From contig NZ_JAOTPO010000002.1 of NCBI RefSeq assembly GCF_029028005.1, positions 186,001 through 250,000 of the forward strand: a DNA stretch of 64,000 nt. The letters run 5' to 3'. The notes below the pieces were generated by a model. That model was not told the origin of the DNA. It saw only the letters and a program-made list of their open reading frames with translations, and did not search any database. Below are positions 16,549 to 26,185 of this stretch, piece after piece. This DNA is from Alkalihalobacterium chitinilyticum (lineage in GTDB: Bacteria > Bacillota > Bacilli > Bacillales > Bacillaceae_F). The position numbers were made by a program, and so were the translations under genes. Each line of letters begins with the position of its first letter. The first letter of the stretch is position 1.

Positions 16549-17550
16549 GTGGGATTGCAAGCTGAGAAGACAACTGACAGTAAAAAATTAAATCAACTCA
16601 AACTCGTAACGAAAGAAAAATTAACACAGAAATCGTTCAAGTCCAATATTATGGATTATTTGGTTGAAAAAGCATTTTTCCTATTTGGAATGATGGCTAT
16701 ATTTATTTTAGCAATGATACTATTTTTCCTTCTAAGAGAAGGTTCAGGAGCTATTCGAGAAGTAGGATTAATGGAGTTTTTAACAGGTACTAGATGGTAT
16801 CCTTCATCACCACAAGGAGCGGGTTATGGTGCACTTCCATTTATTATTGGTTCATTTATGGTGACACTAGGGGCACTAGCTATTGCTATTCCTTGGGGAA
16901 TCTTTACTGCGATATTTATAGCAGAAATTGCCCCTAAAAGAGTTCGAGAATTTTTAAAGCCGGTTATTGAAATACTAGCAATTTTCCCGTCAGTTGTATT
17001 AGGATTTATTGCCTTAGTTATTTTATCACCAATCATTGCAAATATCTTTAATTTATCGAATGGCTTAACGGCTTTAACGGCATCAGTTATTCTTTCGGTT
17101 ATGGCTCTTCCTACAATCATTAGTATTGCTGAAGACTCATTAAGAAGTGTCCCGAAAGACTATCGTGAAGCGGCATATGCTTTAGGTGCATCTAAATGGG
17201 AGACGATTAAGATCATTGTTGTACCTGCAGCAAAATCAGGAATAGTAGCAGGTTGCATGTTAGGTTTTGGTCGTGCAGTTGGAGAGACAATGACTGTTCT
17301 CATGGCAGCAGGAAATGCAATTGACATGCCTTTGCGTGAATTTTTTGGGGTTGTAGTACCTGACTTTCTAACTTCAGTTCGAACTCTAACTGCCAATATT
17401 GCGATTGAAGGATCGGATGTTGCGTGGGGAAGTCTTCATTATAGTGCATTGTTCGTCACTGCATTAATTCTATTTACGATTACATTTGTAGTGAACCTCG
17501 TTGCAGATATCTTAATTTCGAAGCAAAGGAGGAAACTACAAAATGACTAA
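16549..17550 (+). CDS. pstC: Phosphate ABC transporter permease PstC, copy 1
   Basis: Membrane subunit forming the phosphate channel with PstA. The best start is GTG 16549, 5 bases after GGAGGGG, giving 333 residues; an upstream TTG at 16504 has no ribosome-binding site. After a polar N-terminus of ~45 residues come six membrane spans, the first at about FLFGMMAIFILAMILFFLL. The permease EAA-like loop reads YREAAYALGASKWETIKIIVVP near 205, where PstB docks. The end overlaps pstA1 by 8 bases. Confidence 0.94.
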   Translation: MGLQAEKTTDSKKLNQLKLVTKEKLTQKSFKSNIMDYLVEKAFFLFGMMAIFILAMILFFLLREGSGAIREVGLMEFLTGTRWYPSSPQGAGYGALPFIIGSFMVTLGALAIAIPWGIFTAIFIAEIAPKRVREFLKPVIEILAIFPSVVLGFIALVILSPIIANIFNLSNGLTALTASVILSVMALPTIISIAEDSLRSVPKDYREAAYALGASKWETIKIIVVPAAKSGIVAGCMLGFGRAVGETMTVLMAAGNAIDMPLREFFGVVVPDFLTSVRTLTANIAIEGSDVAWGSLHYSALFVTALILFTITFVVNLVADILISKQRRKLQND

Positions 17551-18397
17551 ACAAATGAAAGAAAAAGCATGGTTTACCATTTGCGGTTTCTTTGCTGCGA
17601 TGACCATAGGGGCACTTCTTCTATTACTCTATTGGATTGTAAGTAATGGAGCACATGTTTTAAGTTGGACATTTATAACTGATCGACCTCGAAGTAATAT
17701 GACAGAGGGCGGAATATGGCCGGCAATTGTAGGTACTTTCTATGTTGCATCACTGACTATATTAATTTCAGTTCCTGTTGGAGTAGGGGCTGCTATTTAT
17801 TTGAATGAATATGCCAAACAAGGACCTATTGTACGAATGATCCGCATGAGTATTCGAAATCTTGCAGGTGTTCCATCAATTGTTTACGGACTATTTGGAT
17901 TAGCTATTTTTGCATCTATGCTTAAATTAGGTACGGGTTTAATTACTGCTGCTATCACATTAGCAATTATGGTCTTACCATGGGTAATTACTGCTACAGA
18001 AGAAGCATTAAAGGCGGTGCCAACCTCTTTCCGTGAAGGTGGTTTAGCTCTAGGTGCAACAAAATGGCAAACGATTCGTCAACTTGTTCTTCCTTCAGCA
18101 ATTCCTGGTATGGCAACAGGTTCTATTCTTGGTCTCGCACGAGCAGCTGGAGAAACAGCACCGATCATTTTGACAGGGGCTGCATACTTTATACCGGTAT
18201 TACCCCAAAGCGTAACAGATCAATTTATGGCCCTGCCTTATCATTTATTTATTCTGGCAACGCAGCATGCACAAACGGCTGTAGTAAGACCAATCGCATA
18301 CGGAACAGCACTTGTTTTAATTATTATGGTTGTTCTATTAAACTTATCAGCTATATTAATTAGAAACTATTACCGTAAGAAAAATGAACTATTATAA
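17543..18397 (+). CDS. pstA: Phosphate ABC transporter permease PstA, copy 1
   Basis: Second permease subunit of the Pst importer, 284 residues with six predicted membrane spans. The ATP-binding-protein docking loop is [22 protein letters not shown] near residue 160, and the family motif [16 protein letters not shown] is near 107. The ATG lies inside the end of pstC1 behind AAAGGAGG, so translation is coupled. It is followed by a 62-base gap and pstB1. Confidence 0.94.
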   Translation: MTKQMKEKAWFTICGFFAAMTIGALLLLLYWIVSNGAHVLSWTFITDRPRSNMTEGGIWPAIVGTFYVASLTILISVPVGVGAAIYLNEYAKQGPIVRMIRMSIRNLAGVPSIVYGLFGLAIFASMLKLGTGLITAAITLAIMVLPWVITATEEALKAVPTSFREGGLALGATKWQTIRQLVLPSAIPGMATGSILGLARAAGETAPIILTGAAYFIPVLPQSVTDQFMALPYHLFILATQHAQTAVVRPIAYGTALVLIIMVVLLNLSAILIRNYYRKKNELL

Positions 18398-18459
18398 GTT
18401 TTTTTAGGGATGGAAGACAATTTTCTTCACATGAGTAAAAAATAAGGGAGGAAGAGAAT

Positions 18460-19275
18460 ATGGCAATTATAGAAACGGTACTGAAGACAAATGAAAATGA
18501 TAATAAAAAGCCAGAGATTAAAGAAAATATCTTCGATGTTAAAGGTCTTAACTTATGGTATGGAAACGATCAAGCATTAAAGAATATTGACATGAAAATT
18601 CCTAAAAATGGTGTTACAGCAATTATCGGACCTTCAGGTTGTGGAAAGTCAACTTTCTTAAAAACTTTGAATCGGATGATTGAATTAGTACCAATTGTGA
18701 AAATTAGCGGGGAAGTAATCTATCATGATACGAATATTTTTGATCCATCCGTCAATCTAGTTGAATTACGTAGTGCCATTGGTATGGTTTTTCAGAAACC
18801 TAATCCATTTCCTAAATCAATATTTGATAATGTAGCATTTGGACCCCGTGTTCACGGACTAAAGAATAAGAAGAAACTTGCTGAGTTAGTTGAAAAAAGT
18901 TTAAGAGAAGCAGCACTTTGGAATGAAGTAAAAGACCGTTTGAATGATTCGGCCCTTGGTCTATCAGGAGGCCAACAACAACGTCTGTGTATCGCTCGCT
19001 GCTTAGCCGTTCAACCCGAAGTGATCTTAATGGATGAGCCTACTTCAGCTCTTGACCCGCGTTCTACAGCTAATATTGAAGAGTTAATACAATCATTAAA
19101 AGAAGAGTATTCCATTATCATCGTTACCCATAATATGCAGCAAGCGGCGCGTATTTCAGATAAAACAGCATTCTTCTTAAATGGTGATTTAGTAGAATTT
19201 GATGAAACGAATACGATCTTTACAAACCCGAACAATGAAAGTACAGAAAATTATATTACTGGTCGTTTCGGTTAA
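18460..19275 (+). CDS. pstB: Phosphate ABC transporter ATP-binding protein PstB, copy 1
   Basis: Cytoplasmic ATPase energising phosphate import, 271 residues. It has Walker [10 protein letters not shown] near 60, Q-loop in [20 protein letters not shown], signature [16 protein letters not shown] near 168, Walker [14 protein letters not shown] and H-loop [13 protein letters not shown]. The PstB-specific [11 protein letters not shown] segment separates it from general ABC ATPases. An N-terminal extension of about 30 polar residues precedes the domain, as in the second copy. It is last in this operon; no phoU follows. Confidence 0.96.
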   Translation: MAIIETVLKTNENDNKKPEIKENIFDVKGLNLWYGNDQALKNIDMKIPKNGVTAIIGPSGCGKSTFLKTLNRMIELVPIVKISGEVIYHDTNIFDPSVNLVELRSAIGMVFQKPNPFPKSIFDNVAFGPRVHGLKNKKKLAELVEKSLREAALWNEVKDRLNDSALGLSGGQQQRLCIARCLAVQPEVILMDEPTSALDPRSTANIEELIQSLKEEYSIIIVTHNMQQAARISDKTAFFLNGDLVEFDETNTIFTNPNNESTENYITGRFG

Positions 19276-19283
19276 GAGGAGGT

Positions 19284-19315
19284 GCGTGTCTTTAATGATG
19301 AGGCACGCATTTATT
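19284..19315 (+). terminator. Weak terminator after pstB1
   Basis: An 8-bp stem GCGTGTCT/AGGCACGC with a 9-base loop is followed by a short, interrupted T-rich stretch, so read-through into the response regulator is possible. Confidence 0.5.
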
Positions 19316-19410
19316 GTGTAAGATTTTATAAAAAATTTACATTGATTATGTATAATAAATAAAAAAAGACACCACGACTGATTATTAGGGTGTTCGGGAG
19401 GGAAGAAAAG

Positions 19411-20181
19411 GTGAATGGGAATGACATCCTATTAATTTCTACTGATCAATCTCTCATCAAGACATTACGGTACCGACTTGAAGAAGTGGGATATGGTTTA
19501 GTGACTGCATCACACGATAAAGAAGCTGTTGAACTAATAAAAGTAAAGAAGCCAGTAACTATTATTTCAGAAATACATGCCCCAGAAATTGATGGAATTG
19601 ATCTCTGTCGCCACATGCGTTATGAGGAAAAGAATTGGACACCAATTATTTTATTGTCAGATCATTTCCATGAGTTAGATGCCGTACTGGGCTTAGAACT
19701 TGGTGCAGATGCTTATTATGCAAAGCCAGTTCACTTCAAAAAGCTTGTAGCCAAAATAAAAGCCATTTTACGAAGAGCACAAGTAGGCTTAGGTGAAAGC
19801 AAGATTCCTGCTGAAGTGGTTTCCTATCAGAAGAAAAATCGTAAACTAACTATAGGAGACATTGATATATTTCCAGAGAGTTATACTGTATATTATAAAA
19901 AAGAACCAATTGAATTAACTCAAAAGGAATTTGAAATCTTTATGTTTTTGTATGAGTATCGTGGTAAGGCAGTGTCTCGAAAAAAATTATTAACTGCCAT
20001 TCGAGGTTATGAGGAGACAGGCGACCATCGGATCATAGACGTATTTATTAATCGTATTCGCAGTAAAATAGAACCTTCCCATAGTGAAAAAAAGTACATT
20101 AAAACCGTTAGAAATGTTGGATACATGCTTCAGGACATGAGTTCGAAGGTTTTAAGTTTTGGTTGGGTTGTAATTATATGA
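19411..20181 (+). CDS. OmpR/PhoP-like response regulator with Glu at the phosphorylation site
   Basis: A 256-residue DNA-binding protein with a receiver domain (residues 1-122) and an OmpR-type winged helix (about 150-245; recognition region around SRKKLLTAIRGYE and RIIDVFINRIRSKIE). In the receiver, the usual D-D-E triad at the start is S10-T11-D12 and the phospho-acceptor Asp is Glu54 (ISEIHAPEIDG). The switch residue is Ser (LLSDH) and the conserved Lys is present (YYAKPV). Phospho-signalling therefore seems lost or replaced by a permanent phospho-mimic. The start GTG 19411 follows GGGAGGGA; a GTG at 19390 is less likely. It sits alone between two pst operons with no kinase, suggesting a role in phosphate control, but its targets are unknown. 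Confidence 0.88.
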   Translation: MNGNDILLISTDQSLIKTLRYRLEEVGYGLVTASHDKEAVELIKVKKPVTIISEIHAPEIDGIDLCRHMRYEEKNWTPIILLSDHFHELDAVLGLELGADAYYAKPVHFKKLVAKIKAILRRAQVGLGESKIPAEVVSYQKKNRKLTIGDIDIFPESYTVYYKKEPIELTQKEFEIFMFLYEYRGKAVSRKKLLTAIRGYEETGDHRIIDVFINRIRSKIEPSHSEKKYIKTVRNVGYMLQDMSSKVLSFGWVVII

Positions 20182-20190
20182 GTTTAAAGG

Positions 20191-20218
20191 CTGTTGACTA
20201 GAAGTCAGCAGTTTTTTT
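20191..20218 (+). terminator. Terminator of the response regulator gene
   Basis: A 9-bp stem CTGTTGACT/AGTCAGCAG (one wobble) with a 3-base loop is followed by seven T. Confidence 0.85.
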
Positions 20219-20334
20219 ATTTATTTTAGAAAAGAACAATTGGAACATTTTTAAAGAGGAGAACAAGAAAAATGTTGATTGGTCAGGCTTTTACCGTAAA
20301 AGTGTCGAAATGTAAATCGATTAAAAAGGTGATC

Positions 20335-20388
20335 TTTACAAAAGGTTTACAATTTATTCATATCAGGTTAATAGATTGAGAGTATTCT
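20335..20388 (+). promoter_or_regulatory. PhoP-box array and -10 of the second pst operon
   Basis: Four hexamers lie exactly 11 bp apart: TTTACA 20335, TTTACA 20346, TTCATA 20357, TTAATA 20368. TATTCT (20383-20388) is 9 bases after the last box, the same geometry as the first pst promoter. Apart from a small CTTTTAC/GTAAAAG palindrome near 20289, the rest of the 332-base gap 20182-20513 holds nothing recognisable. Confidence 0.88.
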
Positions 20389-20513
20389 TAGAAACGTAGT
20401 AAGTAACACAAGCGCGCTGAGGAGGGATGGTAGAGGGTTTCCAAACAATTTAACCATTCTATCAATAATTAAAACTAATCAAAAAAACAATTAACTCTTA
20501 GGGGGAAATATTA

Positions 20514-21533
20514 ATGAAATTTTTTAAACGTTCAGCTTTAACTTTAGGAATGGCTTCAATGATGCTTTTTGCTACAGCTTGTGGATCTAGTGGTTCAAAT
20601 ACTGAGACTGGTGGTTCATCATCTAATGATAGTAACAATAATGATGCAGAGCCTAAACAAGAGCAAGTAGATGAATTATCTGGTTCAGTACTAATTGATG
20701 GTTCAGGTACAGTTTATCCATTAATGGCTCGTCTTGCTGAAGAATTCATGTTAAATGAGCAAGAAAAAGTAAGTGTTGAAGTGAGCCGTGCTGGTACGAG
20801 TGCTGGTATGAAGAAATATGTAGTAGGTGAAACGGATCTTTCTAACGCATCTCGTGGAATTAAAGATGAAGAACTAGCAGAATTAGAAGCTAACAACATT
20901 GAGTCAAAAGAATTTAAAGTAGCATTAGATGGTTTAACAATGGTTATTCACCCGGAAAATGACTGGGCTGGAGAAATGACTGAAGAAGAAATTAAAACGA
21001 TGTTCGTTACAGGAAACATCAAAGAAGATGATGTTGTAATGTGGTCAGACATTCGTTCTGAATGGCCTGAAGAGCAAATTAACTTCTACGGACCAAACGA
21101 AAACCACGGAACAAATGAATTCTTTGTAGATGTAATTATTGAAAAACAAGATTTAGTTAAAACAATTAACCTTCAACAAGAATATTCAACTCTAGTAAGT
21201 CTAGTTTCTGAAGATAAAAACGCAATTGCTTTCTTTGGTTATGGTTACTATGCGAACAACACTGACAAAATTAAAGCTGTAGCAGTTGACTTTGGTAACG
21301 GACCAGTAGCACCTTCTTTAGACACTATTAAAGAAGATGGTGAGTATGGACCATTCACACGTCCTGTATTTACAAACTTAAGCATTAATGCTGCTAAAGA
21401 AAAAGCTCAAGTAAAGGCTTTTGCTGAGTATATCTTTACTGCAGCTAACGACTTCGCTGGTGAGACTGGATTTGCTCCACTTCCAGAGGAAGAGTTAAAA
21501 GCTAACCTGGAATTTGTACAATCTATTAAATAA
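20514..21533 (+). CDS. pstS: Phosphate ABC transporter substrate-binding lipoprotein, copy 2
   Basis: Second PstS, 339 residues, only moderately like the first copy. It has a signal peptide with lipobox LFATAC (Cys23), a Ser/Asn/Asp-rich linker, then a PBP domain with IDGSGTVYPLMARLAEEF, SRAGTSAGMKKYVVGETDLSNASRGI and GPNENHGTNEFF. The ligand segments differ from copy 1 (GSGTV against GSDTM; NHGTNEFF against NSGTYVFF), so the two may differ in affinity or working pH. The start ATG follows AGGGGGAA. It heads the operon pstS2-pstC2-pstA2-pstB2-phoU and lies under a strong PhoP-box array. Confidence 0.94.
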   Translation: MKFFKRSALTLGMASMMLFATACGSSGSNTETGGSSSNDSNNNDAEPKQEQVDELSGSVLIDGSGTVYPLMARLAEEFMLNEQEKVSVEVSRAGTSAGMKKYVVGETDLSNASRGIKDEELAELEANNIESKEFKVALDGLTMVIHPENDWAGEMTEEEIKTMFVTGNIKEDDVVMWSDIRSEWPEEQINFYGPNENHGTNEFFVDVIIEKQDLVKTINLQQEYSTLVSLVSEDKNAIAFFGYGYYANNTDKIKAVAVDFGNGPVAPSLDTIKEDGEYGPFTRPVFTNLSINAAKEKAQVKAFAEYIFTAANDFAGETGFAPLPEEELKANLEFVQSIK

Positions 21534-21562
21534 TTTATGTAGGTTAAGTCCTTATTAAAGAA

Positions 21563-21600
21563 ATATAAGATGAGGAGGAAAGCATCTCCTCATCTTATAT
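21563..21600 (+). other. Perfect 15-bp hairpin between pstS2 and pstC2
   Basis: ATATAAGATGAGGAG pairs perfectly with CTCCTCATCTTATAT around an 8-base loop; no T-run follows. It is placed like the hairpin in the first pst operon and likely protects the pstS2 transcript 3' end or attenuates read-through to the permease genes. Confidence 0.8.
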
Positions 21601-21675
21601 CATTTAAAGATACGAAAGGGTTTATTTTCCTGAAATTGTTGAAACAAGGAATCGTTCGAAAGGGGACAGTTTTAA

Positions 21676-22605
21676 ATGGCTGTTAGTGTTAAAGAGTTAA
21701 TACAGAAAAATAATAAAACGATGAGTGTTAATAAGGTGACTGGAAAAGTTATTCCCGTTCTTCTTTTTGGGGCAGCACTTATTTCGATATTAACAACCGT
21801 AGGTATTGTCTTTACATTAATATATGAAACAACATTATTCTTCAAAGCTGTTTCATTTATCGAGTTTTTTACAAGTAAAGAATTAAGACCATTAAGTCCA
21901 GTTGAACCAAAATTTAGTATCTTGCCATTATTAGTCGGTACACTAATGAGTTCACTAATTGCGATGCTTGTAGCTATTCCAATCGGATTAACTACAGCCA
22001 TTTTCTTAAGTGAATATGCTTCTGAAAATACAAGAAAAGTATTAAAACCACTTATTGAAGTTTTAGCAGGAATACCAACAATCGTTTATGGTTTCTTTGC
22101 ATTTACATTTGTAACTCCACTTTTAAGAGAGTTCATCCCTGCATTACAGGCAACAAACGTTCTAAGCCCTGGTATTGTAATGGGAATTATGATTATTCCA
22201 ATGGTAGCTTCATTATCGGAAGATGCTATGAACTCAGTCCCAAATGCTATGAGAGAAGGGGCATTAGCAATGGGATCAACTAAATTAGAAGTGACATTTC
22301 GTGTTGTTATCCCTGCTGCAATTTCTGGTATCGTAGCTTCGTTCGTACTAGGAATTTCACGTGCGATTGGAGAAACGATGATCGTTACTATTGCAAGCGG
22401 TAGTTCAAAAAATTTAACATTTGATATTACACAATCGATGCAGACTATGACAGCTTATATTGTAGAAGTCACAAGTGGTGATGCTGCGGCTGGAACCACA
22501 GCTTATTACAGCTTATACGCGGTAGCCATGACTCTTTTCGTATTCACGTTACTGATGAACTTGCTTGCAAGATACATCTCTCGCAAATATAGGGAGGTTT
22601 ATTAA
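21676..22605 (+). CDS. pstC: Phosphate ABC transporter permease PstC, copy 2
   Basis: Permease subunit, 309 residues and shorter at the N-terminus than copy 1. Six membrane spans begin near VIPVLLFGAALISILTTVGIV. The family motif EVLAGIPTIVYGFFAFTFV is near 130, and the docking loop MREGALAMGSTKLEVTFRVVIP is near 194. ATG 21676 follows GAAAGGGGACAG. One base separates its stop from the pstA2 start codon, so the permeases are coupled. Confidence 0.94.
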   Translation: MAVSVKELIQKNNKTMSVNKVTGKVIPVLLFGAALISILTTVGIVFTLIYETTLFFKAVSFIEFFTSKELRPLSPVEPKFSILPLLVGTLMSSLIAMLVAIPIGLTTAIFLSEYASENTRKVLKPLIEVLAGIPTIVYGFFAFTFVTPLLREFIPALQATNVLSPGIVMGIMIIPMVASLSEDAMNSVPNAMREGALAMGSTKLEVTFRVVIPAAISGIVASFVLGISRAIGETMIVTIASGSSKNLTFDITQSMQTMTAYIVEVTSGDAAAGTTAYYSLYAVAMTLFVFTLLMNLLARYISRKYREVY

Positions 22606-22606
22606 A

Positions 22607-23491
22607 ATGAAGTATATAGATACTGAAATCGTTCAGAAGAAGATGAAATCGAGATTATTCTTAAACAACCTCCTTAAGTATTTGTTTTTATTATCGACAT
22701 TATTTGGTCTAGTTGTTCTAGCCATCCTTTTATATCGTGTATTTGTAGAAAGTATCGGGTGGTTGAACTTTGAGTTCTTAACTAATAAGCTTTCTACCAG
22801 TGCAGAGCGAGCGGGTATTAAAGGAGCCATTGTCGGTACGTTATGGCTCATGTTGATTGTAGGTCCAGTGACAATGATACTCGGGGTAGGAACAGCTATT
22901 TATTTAGAGGAATATGCAAAAAAAGGCAAACTTTCTTCATTTATTCAGACCAACATTACCAACTTAGCAGGGGTACCATCTATAGTATTTGGTTTACTGG
23001 GTCTAACAGTATTTGTACGGACGTTTGGTTTTGGACCGAGCATTATTGCCGGTGGTTTAACGATGGCTTTACTCGTTTTACCAATTGTTGTTGTTGCTAG
23101 CCAAGAGGCGATCCGTTCTGTACCTTCATACCTCAGAGAAGCATCCTATGGGATGGGGGCTACGAAGTGGCAAACGATTAAGAACATCGTTTTACCATCT
23201 TCACTGCCAGGTATACTAACAGGAACGATCTTAGCCTTATCAAGAGCTATCGGTGAAACAGCACCGTTAGTTGTGATCGGAATACCAGCATTACTCATTC
23301 CAATTCCAGGTAGTATTTTTGACAGTTTTACTGCACTACCGATGCAAATCTATTATTGGACAATTGATGCAGTACTAGTAGACGAGTATGCAAATTTAGC
23401 TGCCGCTACCATTCTTGTTTTGTTAATCGTTTTGTTTATTATGAACTCGATCGCAATTATTATTCGAAACAAATTTCAGAATAGATACTGA
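22607..23491 (+). CDS. pstA: Phosphate ABC transporter permease PstA, copy 2
   Basis: Permease partner of PstC2, 294 residues from ATG 22607 behind GGGAGG. A longer in-frame TTG start at 22565 would run deep into pstC2 and lacks a site. It has six spans, motif [18 protein letters not shown] near residue 125 and docking loop [22 protein letters not shown] near 180. A conserved-looking loop [20 protein letters not shown] lies before the last span. Twenty bases separate it from pstB2. Confidence 0.94.
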   Translation: MKYIDTEIVQKKMKSRLFLNNLLKYLFLLSTLFGLVVLAILLYRVFVESIGWLNFEFLTNKLSTSAERAGIKGAIVGTLWLMLIVGPVTMILGVGTAIYLEEYAKKGKLSSFIQTNITNLAGVPSIVFGLLGLTVFVRTFGFGPSIIAGGLTMALLVLPIVVVASQEAIRSVPSYLREASYGMGATKWQTIKNIVLPSSLPGILTGTILALSRAIGETAPLVVIGIPALLIPIPGSIFDSFTALPMQIYYWTIDAVLVDEYANLAAATILVLLIVLFIMNSIAIIIRNKFQNRY

Positions 23492-23511
23492 TTAATATGG
23501 GGGTATGTAAG

Positions 23512-24345
23512 ATGTCATCTATTTCAATTTCAGTAGATTACAATAAGGTTAATAAAGAGGCAAAAAAAGGGGTTTCTCCTAAAGAAAATAAAAAGATCGT
23601 CTATCATACGAAAGACTTGAATCTTTGGTACGGCAAAGATCAAGCACTAAAGAATATTAATCTTCCAATTTATGAAAATGAAGTAACGGCTATCATTGGG
23701 CCTTCAGGTTGTGGGAAATCAACGTATATTAAGACATTAAACCGAATGGTTGAATTAGTTTCTTCAGTTAAGGTTTCTGGTGAAATATTATATAGAGATC
23801 GCAATATTCTTGACAGATCCTACGGTGTGGAAGAACTAAGAACACGTGTAGGAATGGTATTTCAAAAACCTAACCCATTTCCGAAGTCAATTTTTGAAAA
23901 TGTGGCGTATGGTCCTAAAATTCACGGGATTAGGGATAAAAAAATCTTAAAAGAGATTGTTGAAAAAAGCTTGCGTGGAGCAGCGATCTGGGATGAGGTT
24001 AAAGATCGTCTTCATGAAAACGCGTATGGTTTATCTGGAGGTCAACAACAACGTATTTGTATTGCAAGATGTTTAGCCATCGAACCAGATGTTATTTTAA
24101 TGGATGAACCGACGTCTGCCCTTGACCCCATTTCTACCCTTAAAGTTGAGGAGCTAGTACAACAACTGAAAAAAGAATATAGCATTGTAATTGTTACTCA
24201 CAATATGCAGCAAGCTGCTCGTATTTCAGATAAAACGGCTTTCTTTTTAACGGGTGAGTTAGTAGAATATGACCAGACTAGTAAAATTTTCTCAAACCCT
24301 TCTGATAAGCGAACAGAGGACTACATTACTGGGCGCTTCGGATAA
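23512..24345 (+). CDS. pstB: Phosphate ABC transporter ATP-binding protein PstB, copy 2
   Basis: ATPase of the second Pst importer, 277 residues from ATG 23512, which follows GGGGGT; an upstream in-frame ATG at 23497 has no site. Walker [10 protein letters not shown], the PstB-type Q-loop [19 protein letters not shown], signature [16 protein letters not shown], Walker [14 protein letters not shown] and the H-loop are all intact. It is highly similar to PstB1, more so than the binding proteins are to each other. The operon ends with phoU 19 bases downstream. Confidence 0.96.
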   Translation: MSSISISVDYNKVNKEAKKGVSPKENKKIVYHTKDLNLWYGKDQALKNINLPIYENEVTAIIGPSGCGKSTYIKTLNRMVELVSSVKVSGEILYRDRNILDRSYGVEELRTRVGMVFQKPNPFPKSIFENVAYGPKIHGIRDKKILKEIVEKSLRGAAIWDEVKDRLHENAYGLSGGQQQRICIARCLAIEPDVILMDEPTSALDPISTLKVEELVQQLKKEYSIVIVTHNMQQAARISDKTAFFLTGELVEYDQTSKIFSNPSDKRTEDYITGRFG

Positions 24346-24364
24346 GGAAGTGAAGTGATTAAAC

Positions 24365-25018
24365 ATGATGATTAGAGGCAACTTTGAAACTGAACTTAGG
24401 GAAATCAAAACAAAAATACTTGAGATGGGTCAAGTCGTTGAAATGGCATTACAACATTCATTGGATGGATTTAGGACTAATGATCATGTAGTACTGGACA
24501 CAGTTATACGAAATGATCAAAAGGTAAATCAATATGAGCTTCAAATTAATGAGAGTGTCACTCTACTTATAGCTAAACAGCAACCTGTAGCATCGGATTT
24601 ACGTAAACTAATTGTTGCTCTAAAAATATCAAGTGACTTGGAAAGAATCGGAGATTTGGCCGTTGACATTGCGAAAGTTGGAAAACGTGTTAAACCTTCT
24701 GAGCTTGATATATACCGGGATCACTTAATTGCAATATCCGAACGTGCTACTGAGATGCTCTCAAGAGCAATTGCTGCTTATTACCATAGTGACGTATTAA
24801 AAGCGCAAAAAATTGCAACTCTTGATGATACAGTAGACCGTATGTATGCTGAATTTATTCAAAATTTGTTCCAGATACAAGATAGTCAGAATCATTTAGA
24901 GACAGCCATAAACTTGGCGTTCATTGGACGATATATTGAACGCATTGCTGACTATGCTACTAATTTAGCTGAATGTATTGTGTATGAAGTCAATGGGCAA
25001 TATTTTGATTTGAATTGA
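24365..25018 (+). CDS. phoU: Phosphate transport regulator PhoU
   Basis: Cytoplasmic helical-bundle protein that restrains Pst uptake and PhoR signalling when phosphate is plentiful. The 217 residues form two PhoU repeats. Each carries the acidic metal-binding pattern: SSDLERIGDLAVDIAK near 93 and GRYIERIADYATNLAE near 190. The start could be ATG 24365 or the adjacent ATG 24368. It is the only free-standing phoU in the window, although two pst operons are present; the NptA protein downstream carries its own PhoU-like domain. Confidence 0.95.
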   Translation: MMIRGNFETELREIKTKILEMGQVVEMALQHSLDGFRTNDHVVLDTVIRNDQKVNQYELQINESVTLLIAKQQPVASDLRKLIVALKISSDLERIGDLAVDIAKVGKRVKPSELDIYRDHLIAISERATEMLSRAIAAYYHSDVLKAQKIATLDDTVDRMYAEFIQNLFQIQDSQNHLETAINLAFIGRYIERIADYATNLAECIVYEVNGQYFDLN

Positions 25019-25105
25019 ACCACCAGAACAAAACTGTCGGCATGAAAGAAAACGATTCATATGAGTAATGAGTAGGGCAAGGTATTAGGAATAGATATGG
25101 AAGAT

Positions 25106-25150
25106 GGAGCCTTTGAAAGTGTAGTTATCACTGAATTGGCTCCTTTTTCT
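25106..25150 (+). terminator. Terminator of the second pst operon
   Basis: GGAGCC/GGCTCC forms the base of a two-part hairpin with an inner AGTG/CACT stem, followed by TTTTTC. The remaining gap bases 25019-25330 show no gene. Confidence 0.7.
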
Positions 25151-25330
25151 TTTTACTGGAACTCTCCAAACTCCTACATAAAGAGGATTGCTGGAATGTT
25201 TCTGTATTAAATCCCGACGCATATAAGTGTTACAAAAATTGCAACAATAATGACAGGAGTTAAAAAAATTATTTACTCAGAATAAACAACCTTCATTGCC
25301 TTTCTATATAAGTAAATGAATGAATTGAAA

Positions 25331-25672
25331 TTACCATCCAATATACTGTTGAATCATTTGATAAATAGCAATTAATAAACCTAACAAACTAGCTTTCATC
25401 TTAGATGGATGGTATTTTTCACTTCGAAACAAATAAAGGGAAATTAAAATAAATCCAAGTGGAACCCAGAGCTGAAAATAACCATCTTGTGATCCATGGG
25501 AATATATTGGTGTAATATGCGTACTAATTAAGAAGTATAAGAAAATTTTTAGACCACTTATTTCTGATTGTTTTTTCCACCGAACTAATAAATAAATGAT
25601 GATAACGGTAATGACGGTTATGTAAAACGGTGGAAGAAGTAGATAGCTTTCTTCAAATAATTCAATCTCCAT
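25331..25672 (-). CDS. Small membrane protein of unknown function
   Basis: From ATG 25672 (AAAGGA upstream, rather long spacing) the frame encodes 113 residues with three to four hydrophobic segments: PPFYITVITVIIIYLLV, LKIFLYFLISTHI, LWVPLGFILISLYLF and a C-terminal amphipathic stretch. A longer frame reaching 25768 is open, but its N-terminus is unlike a membrane-protein start. No family was recognised. It is monocistronic and points away from the Na/Pi cotransporter gene. Confidence 0.55.
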   Translation of the reverse strand: MEIELFEESYLLLPPFYITVITVIIIYLLVRWKKQSEISGLKIFLYFLISTHITPIYSHGSQDGYFQLWVPLGFILISLYLFRSEKYHPSKMKASLLGLLIAIYQMIQQYIGW

Positions 25673-26061
25673 TAGTACAACGTCCTTTCGGAAAAAACTA
25701 TTCTCTTTGAATTTACCACAATTTGGTGCACTGTAATTTAAAGAATTTATAAATAGGGTATGATTCAAAAAATGTAGGAAGAGAAGAATAATATTTAATA
25801 ATTGACATGAGATACTTTTGTAACGGGGAATGTAAATGGTTGTTTCGGATAACGAATATATTCAGCTTTAGCAAAGGTTATATTCCTCGTGTTGGAAAAA
25901 GTAATAGAATAGCCAAACAGCTCTACACATAGGTATGGTTATTTTCATTCAATTTGACCCCTAATTAAAAAATTTTTCATACATACACATCCATCTGGAA
26001 ACAATAGTAAAGCCCTTTTAAAATGAGCTATGTCAAGAACAAATTTTAATAATAAATAAAC

Positions 26062-26120
26062 TTTACAAAAACTTTACATTAATTAATATTTACAATCTCT
26101 TAATAATTCCTTAGTATTGA
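26062..26120 (+). promoter_or_regulatory. PhoP boxes upstream of the Na/Pi cotransporter
   Basis: TTTACA at 26062 and 26073 (11 bp apart), then TTTACA 26089 and TTAATA 26100 (11 bp apart), form two PhoP dimer sites. TATTGA (26115-26120) lies 9 bases after the last box, matching the geometry of both pst promoters. The A+T-rich remainder of the 513-base gap 25673-26185 shows no gene. Confidence 0.75.
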
Positions 26121-26185
26121 TGAGGGGTTCTTTTTGTAGAGAATTGTCGAAGGGGATATAATTACTTTGAAGGGATGATTTTCAG

